In this document: positions 49,725 through 61,507 of the stretch, one piece after another
Layout of the letters: every line of letters starts with the position of its first letter
How positions within the stretch are numbered: the first letter of the stretch is position 1
NCBI GenBank assembly: GCA_963575745.1
Contig: CAUYUJ010015961.1
Span: 1 to 64,000 of the forward strand
Direction of reading: 5' to 3'
Source: Prorocentrum cordatum
Taxonomy: Eukaryota; Sar; Dinophyceae; Prorocentrales; Prorocentraceae
DNA: 64,000 nucleotides
The notes under the pieces: model-generated
The model's input: the letters and a program-made list of their open reading frames with translations, nothing else
Database searches by the model: none
What the model was told of the DNA's origin: nothing
Translations under genes and position numbers: made by a program

Positions 49725-52022
49725 TCAGTATCCTGCGCTCGGGAGCCTCCGCCTATCGTCTACACTCGAAGGCAGCCCCTTCGGGCAGTGGCGACGCGCC
49801 TTCCTCCGAGCGGCAGTGGGCTCACGAGTTGAGGGGCGCGTTCGAACGCGAAGGTCGCGCCGGGCCGTCTTCGCAGATCTGACGCAACTCTTAAAATGGG
49901 GCTCGCCGCCAAATAATGCAATCGCTTCCCATGGAAGAGGCTGTAAGTGAACGAAGATAGCGACGAGTTCAGTCAGCCTCTCCTTGCGTCTCCCGTTGCT
50001 TTTCGGAAGCGGGATCTGCTTCCTGGGAGAACTCATTAATTCCTATAGTACGCGCATTGTATTTTTTAACCGTTAAAGATTTGCCCGCAGGGCTAATCTG
50101 AAACCGCGGGGGCCTCTAGCCAGCGGGGCTGGACACGCGTAAGTGCTCCTACTGGCTGAGCCAGTGGGTCGAAGCCAACTTCCCCTTTTCGGCTGAGCCG
50201 ACACGGGCGTCGTGACACCCTCTCAACGAGGTGAACGGGCATCAGCGTGAAAAGTAAGACTTGTCCTGTCAGCATCTCATCACTGGCGCGAACTTCGCCA
50301 GTGCTCAGCCATCGTCACGGATGGCCAGGCGTGTTCTTCGCGAGCCAGCAGTCCTTGCCACGCGAGAAGGCCCCTGTTTCCGCAAACACTTTGCACGGCT
50401 TGTCTTTTCCTTTTCCTTTGCCCTTTTCTCTATTCTTGTCGCGACCCTTACTCGACTCTCGGCTTCGCGGTGACCCCCCTGGCGCAGCGCTGCTGGCACT
50501 GGCAGCAGCGGAGTCGGCTTGCTTGGTGGTTCGTTGGTAGCCGAGAGACTTTCCCGCCGCAAGCAGGGTTTATTCAAATTGGTATCGTTTTATCTTCTCG
50601 GATTCCGTCAAGCTTCGATACCGCTTATGGCATCCACTCTGTGGGCCCGCGAAGTTGCGAGGGTCTCGCGAGAAGGCGTGACGCGCCAACTTGCTCTGAC
50701 GTTCTCGCGATGTCTCGGATTGGCTTCTCGTTCGCGATGGCCTTGCACTGGCGTTGCCAAACTTGTTCGACGGAGTGGAAGAGCGAGGCCGGTCCGACCT
50801 TTGTTCCCTGGCTTCTCGCTCCTGCCACTCCGGTCATCATTCCCGCCAGCTGGCTGGTTAGCACCGCCCGCTACCGGCTGAGCCGGAGCAGCTGGCATCT
50901 TGCGCTGCTTGTGGTTGCAAGGGCAGACCTGTCCAGCCTCGGGGCGATTCTTCCTTGCTTGACATATCTGAAGGTCGTTTCGACTTTGGTACGTCCGCTC
51001 GCTGTCTTGTCAGCGGGCAAGCCTGACCCGCGCGCTGTCGCTGCCATCGCGGAAGCTCGTCGTCCGCCCCCCCCCCGCCCACCGTCATTCATCCCGCCAC
51101 TGAGGCGACCCTGTCTATCTCCGGAATTGAGGGTTGACTCGTGCTCTGACATTGCCCATGTCTCACGATCCTGCATCATAAGAAACTCAACCTGCCACAG
51201 TAGCCACTGGTAGGAACGCATTCCTGTTCCAGGAAGGTCTCTCGATATCTCATGCCACTGTATGATCACTTCGAGTCTAGGAACTTGTTTGACCTGCTCA
51301 TAGACATGGGCATGGATTGAGGCATTAATTTCGCCCGAAGGTTCTCTAGCGCCGTGCAACTATTGGCGTCATTGAACAAATAATACAGGTCCTGATTGGG
51401 CTTCTGGCGATCGATAGTGATCATGAAGAGTTCACGGCATATCCAGTGCTGTCCGTTTCCGGATCTGACCGAACACCAAACACCTATTGCACGGATCATC
51501 TCACGACGCGTGAGACGGCGTTGCTCAGGTCTGACACGAATGTCCCACGCGGTTGACTTGTGCGAGGAAATGGGCATGCAGCGCCGAAAGATTACGATTG
51601 CGTTTCATGTTGCCAAATTTCTCAAGCATATTCGTTGCTATCATTAGATCAAGACGCATCAAGACTCGGGCTGTCTGGAGGTTCCCCCTGGGAGTCTCTG
51701 GGTTCACGGCTTCCACGATCCACACTTGCGCTGCCTTGAAATCATGCCAAGACCCAGCCACGGCCCTTATGCAGCGCTGCTTCCATTCTCGCCGCGTCTG
51801 TGCGCTTGGGATGCCCATGAGGCCAAGCACCTTTTTATTCCCAATGGTTCTCCAATTGGGGCCCATTGGCTTGGCAGTGCATGGCTGCGGCGCGGGGTTG
51901 CCGGGACCATTCGGCCCTCCGCCGCCCTCTCCGCCTGGGCCACCTCCATCATTAAGTCCCACTGGGGGTTCGCCTGGCGGCGTAGGTTTCCCCGCCTCAA
52001 CGAAATGCGTCGCCGCAATCAT
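49725..52022 (-). pseudogene. Probable copia gag region, C-terminal half
   Basis: Successive minus-strand frames have gag-like character: CKVFAETGAFSRGKDCWLAK near 50,385-50,330, which looks like a damaged CCHC zinc knuckle; a Gly/Arg-rich linker (GGMNDGGRGGGGRRASAMAA, 51,090-51,040); and helical stretches (RVRPEQRRLTRREMIRAIGV; WKQRCIRAVAGSWHDFKAAQ; ARVLMRLDLMIATNMLEKFG; 51,900-51,500). The Pro/Gly-rich leader GGGGPNGPGNPAPQPC lies at about 51,930-51,890. The position directly upstream of the protease supports the gag reading. Similarity is weak, and frames and stops are mixed. Confidence 0.5.
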
Positions 52023-52161
52023 CCCGGCGCTGGGCGCCGTGCTCCGGCCACCCCTCCGACCATGATCTTTGCCTCCCTGTCTGCCCCCACCTTCGCCGCA
52101 TACGACTGTGCCGATGGTGAAGGGAGGTGACCAGGTAAATCGCAGCTGTCGGGGGGCCCTG

Positions 52162-53405
52162 CTAATTTGTTGTTAAAAAAGACGTTCCCCAGTTTCGATC
52201 CATGTATATTTTCTCGGATTGAACCTTGATTCGGGCCAAGAGTTCCTCGACGGCCGGCCCTGGGATGAATCGCGAGCTCCAGAAGGGAAGGCTGGGTGCA
52301 TGTTGCGCCGGTAACGGAGGCATTCGATCTATGTCCGACGCCGTTGGCTTGAACGATGGCATGCCCATGATCGTGGCGAGACTGCTAGCCCGCCTTTCGA
52401 ATCCAGCGTGCGTTCCGTAGTCTTCCGCAAGATTCCCTGATCTGCTCTGACAGCGGCGATGTCTCGTTTGATGGCTGCCAGCTCGGCCCCGTGATCTTCT
52501 AGCTCTTGCGTTTGCAGCTGGCGCCTTTCAGTGATCTCCTCCGATCCACCCGAGTGTCTCGGCGCCGTCTCAGTTGCCTTGCTTTTGTTGCGGTGGATGT
52601 CTGCAGGTATGCCAAACTGCTCTGCCTTTATCACGGGGTCGTCTTGTTCCCTGGACTCTTCGTTGCTGGCGCATTGTGTGCGCCTCTTGGTGCCTCCGTC
52701 CAGATGCCCCTTACGTGCGGGTTCCGCACGCTCCGCGCAAATGCCGACGAAAAGCTTTGAACATACGAGACATGGCTCATCTGGCGTACCCATTCGAGTT
52801 CGGGTCAGCTTAGCCGCCCTCGCTCGGACTGGGCAAGCAACAGTCGGACACGGAGGGGGCTCAACGCGCGTCGGCTGGGCCGGCGTTGAGTTGGCCCTCC
52901 CCCGCGATCCAGCACCTCCCGGCAGAGCCGCAGGTGCAAGCCTGAGCCGCAGGTGCAAGCCTGTCATCCGGCGCAACTACCGCGCCACGTTGCCTAGCTG
53001 TCTGGATATGATCTAGGAGCTCTCTCTCGCAATCTTGCGTTGCTCTAGGTCAGGTCTTAGCCTTCTATTGTCTTCGCTCACGGCACGAATGACAAGCGCG
53101 TCGTGCTTGATCCGTTGATCCGCGCACCCCTTCGCGTGGTCCCAGGCCTCGGCCGCTCTTCTTTGATCGCCGTGCCTGAGGGCTTGGGCCCTCTGGTCCG
53201 GCCCCTGGAGTGGTCGCGCCGCTTCTCGCTTAATCTTTTCGGCCTCGAGCCTGGCAGCGCCGCGCCGATTGCGGAGCTTCTGGTTTTCTCGTGATGCCTG
53301 CTTCGGGCCTCTCTCTCTTTCCCATCTCGCTGCGTCGGCTATCATTTGAGATTGAACCCGCTCAACATCGGCCTGCAATTGGGGCGTTCTGCGCGCCGAC
53401 TGCAA
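52162..53405 (-). pseudogene. Possible gag N-terminal coiled-coil region of the copia element
   Basis: A frame from 53,405 to 53,013 is strongly helical and charged (LQADVERVQSQMIADAARWE, ARLEAEKIKREAARPLQGPD, AVSEDNRRLRPDLEQRKIAR). Another from 52,976 to 52,329 contains PCLVCSKLFVGICAERAEPA, a short Cys cluster, and a second coiled-coil stretch (RRQLQTQELEDHGAELAAIK, DIAAVRADQGILRKTTERTL). A third, 52,368-52,162, ends at a T-rich stop. Long coiled coils before the nucleocapsid are usual in dinoflagellate copia gag. Assignment to this element rests on strand and adjacency. Confidence 0.4.
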
Positions 53406-55154
53406 TGGCAGCCTATTCCTTTTCCAGCACTATCTGCCGTTGCCCCCCCCCCCCCCCCCCTTCTGCCTCGGATTCAGCGAGCTTGCGGTCGGCTTCTTCG
53501 GAGGCCGTCTAATCCGCATGTGCCGCGAGAAGAATGCGTTGTATCTGTGCACTTGCTGCTCTCAGCTGCCCCCTGTCCTGCTTATGTTATTTTCCCACTC
53601 CAGAATGGCGATATGACGGCAATTATGTTCCTCCAGCGTAATGCATTCATTCTTCACGGAGCCACGCTAAACTGCATTTCGGGCACACCTTCGAAAGTTG
53701 TGCTCATACAGGTCGGCGACGCGAATCCCGCGGTTTTCGTGCTTTCCCCGGGCAACGATTCCCCGCCCGAGGCGGGCTTCTGGGGCCCGCGTTCCAGCGG
53801 CTGTGCCGGATAGAAAAAATGCTAGTGGTCCGATTCGACAATGTACAAGGTGACTCGAAGCATCGAATTCGCTGGAGCTGGAGCGCCCGGCCCTTGGAGC
53901 CTTTTCACGACGCCTGCTGGATGTCGGCGCATATCGCCCCCTCGTTCTTGACCCGCGTTCCGAGGAGGAGTGTCGCGTTGTCTTTGCGTTTGCTCATCCC
54001 TTTCGTCCTGCGTAATGAGCTCGCCAAACTCTGGTGCGCCATCATGGCCAGCCCTTAGCGACGCGAAATTCTGCCGTAGAAAACCGTCGACAACGGTGGG
54101 CGATTCAGATCATCAGCATCGCTCTTGGATTTCTGTTTTCGGGAGTGGAGTCGCACCGGTCGGTTCTCTCGCATGCCGAGCTGGGCGCGTGGCGTCGGGC
54201 GGGTCTGCTATCGGCTGAGCCGAAGGGTTCTCCCCTCCATGTCCAACTCCCCCGCTATCGGGGCTTCTTTCTTCCTCGAGGTCGCCATCCGAATCCAGTA
54301 TATCCTTTCGAAGGCCCTCAGCCGGCGCGCAATTCATTGTCTCTGTATCCGACAGGTCTACGCCTGAGGCGAGCCCGTTAGATCCGCCCTGGAGAGGATT
54401 GGGATGCTGCGATGGGCCAGGCGACGTATGAAATTGGGCACGACCTTTGTTCTTTTCCATCGAATGTGCGCTCTTCCTCTGACTGCCCATCGCTCTCGTC
54501 TTCGCCCTGTCTAATCACCACATGCTGTCTTACTTGTTCCTCCTCGCGATGTTCTCCACCCGCCGCGTCGACGGGCACAATTCCTGGCGATATCTTCTCT
54601 CCATGGGCCGAGCTGGCGGATATTCTCGGGCTTGCGTGCGCCGATGCGACTTCAGATGGCCTTCAGACGGAACCACTGGCTGAGCCATGCCCCCCGCCTG
54701 ACGTTTGAACTCTCGTCTTCATCTGGTTGTCTATAGGAGGATCTCCCTCTGTCAAATCAAACGCAGATCCCAAGCGTTGCCTTCTGGGAAAATTGAAAGG
54801 AAGAGGCCGCCCCCCAGAGGCGCCGTTCCTCATGATGCGCTCGGGGCGGTATTGTTGATCTACTTCCCCGAGCGCTCCTTCCTGCGATCCCATGTTCAGC
54901 GAAGCCAACGGCTGAGCCATCGTCTCGGCTGATAACCAGCTAAATGCGTGGACACGGATAATCCCTGCGTTGCGTTCCAATGCTGTCTCTGGATCAGGGG
55001 GCTCCGCCGAAGCCATGGCAAGGAAGGAGTGTTCCGTTAGGCTGACTACGTAGGTATCCCTGCAGTGAGGGGGCCAGCCCGCCGGCCGACGCGCGCGAAA
55101 GCGGGCGCGCTCCTTTTCTGACCTTCTAAGCCAAGTATAGCTGCGGAAATGCAC
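53406..55154 (-). other. Possible 5' coding end of the copia element, otherwise unassigned
   Basis: A C16 tract lies at 53,445-53,460. A minus-strand frame of 163 codons from 55,154 contains MAQPLASLNMGSQEGALGEV, NGASGGRPLPFNFPRRQRLG and SAFDLTEGDPPIDNQM, and could be the start of the polyprotein. Between 54,378 and 54,578 an acidic Gln/Glu-rich frame continues. No LTR is recognised. Confidence 0.3.
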
Positions 55155-57328
55155 AGTGCATGTTAGAGCAGAGAAGCGCAGGCAGCGGCAGCAGGACGGC
55201 GGCGCGGAGAGGAGCGCATGGACTGGATAACCTCTTCCGATTCCCGAAACAGGGCTGGCGGGGTTTCAGGGCTGTCGGGGCGTGGCAAGTCAGGCAGAGC
55301 AAGTCGATGTCCTGCGGCTGCTCAATTGGACGCACACTGCAAAGCGGCATGCCGTTCAAAAGGTCGCAACTGGCCACGCAGGCGCCATCGGATTTTCATT
55401 CGAGCCCTTGTTGCAGCAGATTGCAATCCAAAATTATTCACTTTTTTGCGGTCCACATCTCCGGGTTCCCCACGCACCTGAACATCCCGGCAAGGAGGGC
55501 CAACGTCGGTCTGAATGTCTGACAAATCTGCCAATGCCCCATCGGCATGAGAGGGACACTTGCAGCGATGTCTTCCCCGCCCATCTTCGTGCTCTTCTGT
55601 GCTGTGGCCGGGCGGCCGATTCACTGCCGCGCGCGCCCTCGGACCCTCGTCCGCCAGCGTGGCACGCGGCGCCACGCCTGAGCCAAATGTCTTACATGTC
55701 GCATCCAATCGCCCGCGCCATTCCCCTTGGACCTGGAACGTAAGGCCCCGCGGGCGAAACCGCGAGGACCTTGACCTGCAATTCCGCGGCGCAGCCGTCG
55801 GCCTACGCATCCTCAGCGCGGCCCGAATCCCCCGGCGCCGCGCCGCCCCTACGGCGCCAAACTCGCACTTGCAACCCGCCCGCCGGTCACGCCAGTATCC
55901 ACTCCATTCTCACTCACTCACTCACTCACTCGCGCGTCAGCCTGGAGGACACCCAGAAGCGGGGCGCGCGGCGGAGCCTCGGCTCCGCGCGTCTTCTCGC
56001 GACGCACTACTGCAGTGTAAACAATGAACTAATATCAGCCCATCTCGCCCTGGAGCTGTATTCCCGCCGAGTCTTTCCAACGGGCTCCCATACTGTTGCG
56101 CGGCGCGCCCAGGAATCGACATCCTCTTGCAGCTGTCCGAATCACTTTGATGCTGCGTGCTTGCGAGTTTCGACCCAATCTCGAAGTTGAAGTTTGCGAC
56201 ATCTCTCCTTTAACTCGCGCGCGGTTCCCCGCGGCCAGTTCACCCGAGGCTCGAATTCGGGATCTTCGCCGGACACAGAGCTGGAGTCCGACGTCATTGT
56301 CAATGCACCTCGCGAAGATCCCACATCAAATAATTGTCGACGTTGGCTGCCGAAAACCATTCTGGATCATTGTCCGCTGAACTGTGCGCGCGCTGTCTGT
56401 CAGCTCTTGAGTCAATGTCAAAGCGGCAGTTCCACATGACGAACACATTGGACGCAGCAGCGTCGAAAACCGCAAGCGTGCATCGAGTGAATACTGTTTG
56501 TTGGTCAGCTCCCCTCCCTGTGTCCTAGCTGTTCCATGCAATGTTGGTCGTGGTCGATCAAACAACAAAATTGCCGCCCTGGGCGCATTACCTTGCATTC
56601 GTGCGGCAGCGCCTCAATGCTCACGCCGCCCACCATCACGTGAGGACTCTGTCGGCCGCCCTGCCCCCTTCGTTGCGTTCGATGAAATATTTGTTTTTCC
56701 AGGGTGGAACGGCCATTGTTCTGCGGCTTATGCACAAGAAATGTTCAAACAAACTCTTCCACTTTGCACCACTATATCAACATAATTCCAATCATTGAAT
56801 GCACGCTCGACAAACATTGATATCAATATTGTAATATACGCTACCGGCTTACCGGTATAATGATACGATCCAACTGCTTTGGAACAAATGTCGCAAGACG
56901 CACTTACATTAAGTCCACTCGGGCCCAAACTCATCTACTCTCTGACTCATTCACGCCGTGTACTATACTCAGCCCACTTCTACTTAAATCCACTTTCCTG
57001 TTCTACGGCGGCGACCGCGCCCGCGGTGGCTGGCGAGGGCGGCGAGCGGCGGCGAGCGGCCGCGAACGCGCCCAGCGGCTGGCCACAGCGGGTGGCGAAA
57101 CGCGAAAGAACGGCGGCCTGTGGGCCGGCAAGGTCATCGGAGCGCCCGCCGCGGGTGCTCGGCAGCGGGCTCCAGACGGCCTCTCGGCGGCGGGCGCCGC
57201 TTGGCCGCCGGGGGTCTGGGTCCGTCACTCCTCCGCCCCTGCCTGCAAGTGTGCCCCGAGGGAAGCAGGTCTGCCCCGGATCCGGCGCTCCGACGGCGGC
57301 GTAGGCTCAGTCAGGGCTAGCGTCACAG
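55155..57328 (-). other. Unassigned stretch with a possible SAP-like coding remnant
   Basis: A minus-strand frame at 56,360-56,142 reads SVSGEDPEFEPRVNWPRGTA, RELKERCRKLQLRDWVETRK. The ELKERCRKLQL part resembles a SAP DNA-binding motif (L..RCR.LGL...GTK..L). An adjacent frame reads FVMWNCRFDIDSRADRQRAH and NDPEWFSAANVDNYLMWDLR (56,450-56,300). These could belong to a further decayed retroelement. The CTCA repeat (CTCACTCACTCACTCACTCG) lies at 55,909-55,930. No other gene is recognised. Confidence 0.3.
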
Positions 57329-57508
57329 AGGCCTCCCATCGGGTCCGGGAAGATGGGGTCGGAGGATCACGCCGCATTCTCACTGCATCGCTAATGCATC
57401 AGCGACGTCGGTGGTGCATCGGGCTCCACATCGAATTGCATCACCGATGCACCGGCGATGTGGCCCGATCCTCCGACACCATCTGCTTGGACTCCATCGG
57501 GGAGGCCT
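57329..57508. mobile_element. MITE family 1, copy 4 (180 bp)
   Basis: The left end AGGCCTCCCATCGGGTCC is followed by GGGGTCGGAGGATCACGCCG. The right end CGATCCTCCGACACCATCTG is followed by GGACTCCATCGGGGAGGCCT. The interior GCATCGCTAATGCATCAGCG is a diverged version of the palindromic core. Confidence 0.87.
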
Positions 57509-57669
57509 GGAGGCTTAGGATCAGGGTTAGGCTCAGGGGTAGGGTCGGGCTCAGGCCCAGCCCCTCCCCCAAATGCCCGTGGCGGGCGCCGACGGGACAG
57601 GGCCGTCTCGCCCCTGGGCGGCGGCGCTCTGGCCCACCCGGAACTCGGACAATGCTGGGGTTCCAAAGC

Positions 57670-57860
57670 CGTGTGGTGACAGACCGTGCGGTGACCTCGA
57701 AATCCCAACAGGCCTCACCACGCGGCCCGCCACTGCACGGTTCTGGAAACCCTGGGGGCCCCAGTCGATCGAGCCGTCTTCGAAGAACGACTCAAGTCCC
57801 CAAACCGCGTGGGAACCCTGAATCCCCACCGGCTCACCACGCGGCATGGTCACCACACCG
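57670..57860. mobile_element. Inverted-repeat element (family 5), about 190 bp
   Basis: The left end GTGTGGTGACAGACCGTGCG continues GTGACC. The right end CTCACCACGCGGCATGGTCA continues CCACAC. The ends are inverted complements with mismatches. A truncated relative with only the left end is at 10,391-10,506. No coding capacity. Confidence 0.7.
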
Positions 57861-57929
57861 TTAGGGGGGCCCAGACCAGGGAGAGCAACGACACTGGAGA
57901 GTGCCTCGGCTTAAGGCGGCAGTGTCTCT

Positions 57930-58090
57930 CGGGCGCGCCCACGGCCCCGTCCATCAAGATCCTCGTTTCGGGAGGCCCCTGAGGCGATCGGGCGTTGCTA
58001 AATGGGAGGCCGATAAACAGGGGGGGGGGTGAAACGTGCACCTCTCGTGCCCCTTATGGGCCCGAGTGGGGTCCCTGAAGTGCAGGGGGG
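57930..58090. repeat. Dispersed repeat, partner of 23,290-23,460
   Basis: Shares in order ATCGGGCGTTGC, GGCCGATA.A, a G-run, GTGCACCT, TGCCCC..A.GGG and GGGTCCCTG with the other copy. Confidence 0.65.
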
Positions 58091-58199
58091 GGGGTCGGAC
58101 CTCCTTTGCTGAATTGCAAGGACGACAACGACGATGAAGACGACAGACAACAGACGATTCAATACGCACAAGAACCACTACAAAGCGCACAACAAAAAA

Positions 58200-58640
58200 A
58201 CAGCCAGCGCAGATTCCAAATAGATCAGAAGACTGATAAGAGGTGGACTGGAAAAAACTGGACAGGAGTAGACTGGATAAGACTGGGGTGGATGGACTTT
58301 ACTCCCTATAGGCTACATTATATCTGGTTCTACTCTACCACCTACCCTACTCTTCACTAGTCTACTCTGCTATACTCTACCCTTCACTATGCTACTCTAA
58401 TATGATAAATTAGTTTCTACTCATACTCATATTCCTACTCGAGTCTCTACTCACACTCTGCGCAAGTACACTCTACCCTACTTTCGTATACTAGAATATG
58501 CGCTGCTCTGCTTTGCTCTACTCTACTCCAGTCTAATGTGCCCGACTCTACTATACCACCTACCCGACTCTTCTCTAGAACAACGCTACTCTAATCTACT
58601 CTACTCTACCCTACCCTACCCTAATCTGCTCTGCTCTACT
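58200..58640 (+). repeat. Degenerate CTACT/CTCTA pyrimidine-rich region
   Basis: After a purine-rich lead (GACTGGAAAAAACTGGACAG, 58,240-58,290) the strand is dominated by CTACTCTA, CTACCCTA and CTCTACT words with no fixed period. It is unusually AT-rich and stop-rich for this window. Confidence 0.85.
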
Positions 58641-59383
58641 CCTGGGTCCTAGATCGTTCCGACCCTGAGATCCGGGCGTTGCAATTTTTCGTCACGGGCG
58701 CTTCTGCCGGGCTTCGGGCCACGGGACCATCACAATTCTACCTGGCTCGAAGACTGCCGCAAAAGCTGGGGTCCAATGCTCCGGTCGTGATTTTTGACTG
58801 CGCTTCAATTTTTCCACGACGTCGGATCTCAGGGAGGTCCAGGGGATGGCAGGAAGCATAACAAGCACGAAGACTGCCGCAGAAAACTTGTGCCTAGGGC
58901 TCCAATCGTGATCTCTGATGGTGCTCCGATTTTTCCGCGACGTCGGATCTCAGGGAAGGCCAGGGAAAGGAGGGCATGAAGTCTCAGGGAAGTCCACGGA
59001 AGTCTCAGGGATCCCAGGGAAGTCTCAGGGAAGTCCAGGGACTGGGGCCAAGGAGGCAGGACAAGCACGACAAGGCACACCCAGAGCAGAGGGGCGCAAG
59101 CGTGTGCGCCCGACACGGGTGACGATACCCAGCGGTAAGCGCTGCAATCACAAACGGCAGAGGCCGGCGTTACCAGGATGCCGGAAGCACACGTGGCTGG
59201 ATTCGCATGTGGGGCCTTTGGAGGCCGCGCGCTGGATACACATGCGTAAACCCAAACCACGCTTCCATAGAAGGCCGAGCGCCGGAAAGGCATCCAGACA
59301 CGTGTGCATCCAGCTCTCGCCCAGGCCGGCCGCGTCATGTGTACCCAGCTTCCTGGTACGCAAGCGACTCCCATCCCAAATCG
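58641..59383. other. Unassigned stretch with a 120-bp tandem duplication
   Basis: CGAAGACTGCCGCA at 58,748 and 58,868, GTGAT.T.TGA, ATTTTTCC(A/G)CGACGTCGGA and TCTCAGGGA..GTCCAGGG define two units. Further AGGGAAGTCTCAGGGAAGTC words follow to 59,045. No gene is recognised. Confidence 0.7.
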
Positions 59384-59527
59384 ATTACCTACCAGAGCAC
59401 CCCAACCCAACTACGGGCCTCATACGTGTTTTTCCAGAAAGCTCCCCGCCCCCCCCCCCGACCACCACTGGAAATGGAGGGCAAATGGGGGCCTTCGGGT
59501 TGGGTTGGGGTGGTTTGGTGGGCGGTG
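59384..59527. mobile_element. MITE family 4, copy 2 (opposite orientation)
   Basis: The left arm ATTACCTACCAGAGCACCCC continues AACCCAAC. The right arm GGCCTTCGGGTTGGGTTGGG continues GTGGTTTGGTGGGCGG. Its reverse complement follows the copy at 26,543-26,703 through the interior (CATTTCCAGTGG, AAAAACAC). Confidence 0.8.
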
Positions 59528-61400
59528 ACACATGGACAACGCCCCCTGGCGACGCCGACGACGAACCCTGCTCACAAGGGACATGGGCGGCTGTCGGCAT
59601 TCGCCCCCATCTTTCTCGCTCCCATGTGGAGCGTCGTTTCTCCGCTTGCTGTCCCCACCAGCGTGGCCTTGGCCGACTGACCACCCTGGGTTTCGCGGGA
59701 CCGATCCCTGCCTGGGGGGGGTGGGGCTGGTGGGGCTGAGCTTCCATGGCCTAGTGGGGATGGGGATTGTTTAGACGATGATGTGGCCCTCCCGAAATTC
59801 CCTTGCCAAGAAAGGCGCATCCGTTGACTGCACGTGTCGGCGCTCAGCGGCATTTTGTTCCACCAGCGGAGACAATTTCGAGGGCCCGTCTCGGCACTCC
59901 ACACGCGCTGATGACCGCTAAACCAGCGCTCCGCGTCTCGCGGCCCCTAACGGCCACAACCCCGGCCACAATTGTCGGGGGTTGCCAGAAGTGCTCCCAG
60001 CCCAAAGGTGTCACAGCCTTCCTGTTGAAATCTGGAAAGTCTGGGTTACCTCAGGCTCGTCAGTGGTGCTCTTGAGGCCGTGCTGGCCTCCTCGAAGGTC
60101 CTGGGAACGCCTCCCTGAGATCCGATATCTTGATTGTTGTTTTCAATACGGGGTCCCCGAAGTCTCGACCCCTTCCCAGGGAACGGCTTTGCGTCCCGAG
60201 CTGTTTCTGACGTTCCTGGGGCTTGGCGAGGGCCCCCAGAGGCCGACAACTGCGACAAATACATTCGATGTCTGGGCTTGGGTCAGGGACGCCTTCGACA
60301 ACACCCGACGCTGGGTGTGGAGAGGGCCCGGTTTGCCTCCCGGGCCAAGGGTGGAATGACGGCCGCGCGGCGCGCAGGCTCCGGGAATGACACGGCCACT
60401 CCCGGAGAGGAGGGGGAGGGAGGAACAGAAAGCGTTCACAGCTGCCCTCAGACGTCTGTATTGCGAACGCCGTGCACAGGCCCCTGGGCCGCCCTCGAGG
60501 GCCACGACGACCTTCGCGCTCTTGCGTCGCCCAGCCCATGCCGAGAAGCGCGACGCGCCGTCGTCTTTGCTCCCGTGCGTGTGGCATCGTATCCAAGGCA
60601 TCGTGCCACACGTTTCCTTCTCGCGCGTGCGCGCGAGCGTGCGAGCGTGACGTACAGTGCGGACGTCAGGCTGCTGGTTCCTACACATGCTGCTGATTCC
60701 TACACAGGCTGCGTGCTCACAAGCGCGCAGGGGGCGGTCCCGGCCTGCGCGACTCCCGGCTCAGGTCGCACACGCGTGCTGCGTGTTGTCACGACCCCGG
60801 ATTTGGTTGCTAGCACCGCGTGGATCGTTCAACCTTCAACGATCGTCTCGACCGCCAGACCAATCCATGTTGGCCGATTCTGGGCCGCTGGCGCTGGCGG
60901 CGTTCGGACTAGAATGCCCGCGCTAGGGTCGCCGCCGCGCGGACAGGACTCGAACCTAACGCACGCGTGTTGCGCGTTGGCTGGCACGCTGGGCGAGCAA
61001 TACTTCTTCGCATGGGGAAACGGTCGTGAGGGAAACGGGTCCTCAACCTGGGGCCTTCCCTCAGGACGCGTTCTTCATCCCGAGTCGTTTTCTGACAGTC
61101 CCGGGGCCCGTGGAGAGCCCCGAGGGCCCGACAACGGCGAACGACCTGAGGACCCGTTTCCCCCACGGCGAGTGTCGTTCCGCTCATCTTCTCCGCCGAA
61201 CCCAATGTGGGCGTTGGGGCCTGGCCCAGGGGGCCACGACCGTCGCGGGGGCCCAGGCGTTCGGGAGGCCTCTCGTGGCCCCGCAAGGAGGCCCGCCCCT
61301 GGCTTCTGCCTCGGTCTGAAATCTTCGAGCCCGGAACAGCCCCTCGCACCCGCGTTTGCGAAAAGTTATTCTTATGCGCAGGTGCTGACGATTGCATGGG
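59528..61400. other. Unassigned stretch with a diverged internal repeat
   Basis: 60,178-60,275 and 61,060-61,150 share TCCCGAG..GTTTTCTGAC, GGGGC..G..GAG.GCCCC and GGCCCGACAAC. A 470-codon plus-strand frame (60,134-61,546) spans both, but has no domain and ends in TA-repeat sequence, so I do not call it a gene. Confidence 0.4.
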
Positions 61401-61507
61401 GATACATGTGTATGTATATATCGATGTATGTGTGTGTACGATTACGTGTCTATATCGATACATACATAAATATGTATGTATATATACATATGTATATATA
61501 TATATGT
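61401..61507. repeat. TA/TG-rich microsatellite
   Basis: Mixed TATG/TATA/TACA words with ATATATATATATG at the end. Confidence 0.95.

Larger units (their letters stand above)
43900..55154 (-). mobile_element. Decayed Ty1/copia-type LTR retrotransposon (pol certain, gag side tentative)
   Basis: On the minus strand, from right to left, the order is protease (49,640-49,332), GAG-pre-integrase (49,315-48,480), integrase (48,480-47,975), post-integrase region (47,961-47,400), acidic linker (46,953-46,400), reverse transcriptase (46,373-45,521), connection (45,502-44,865) and RNase H (44,868-43,926). Integrase before RT is the copia order. Catalytic residues of the integrase, RT and RNase H are largely present, but frames shift every few hundred bases and stops occur. 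Coiled-coil and basic gag-like frames extend to about 55,154. No LTR pair, primer-binding site or polypurine tract was identified. Confidence 0.85.

Noticed and set aside
60930-61000. tRNA-like GGTTCGAGTCCTG on the minus strand
   Set aside because: The T-stem pairs poorly, and no anticodon arm or acceptor partner is found at the right distance.
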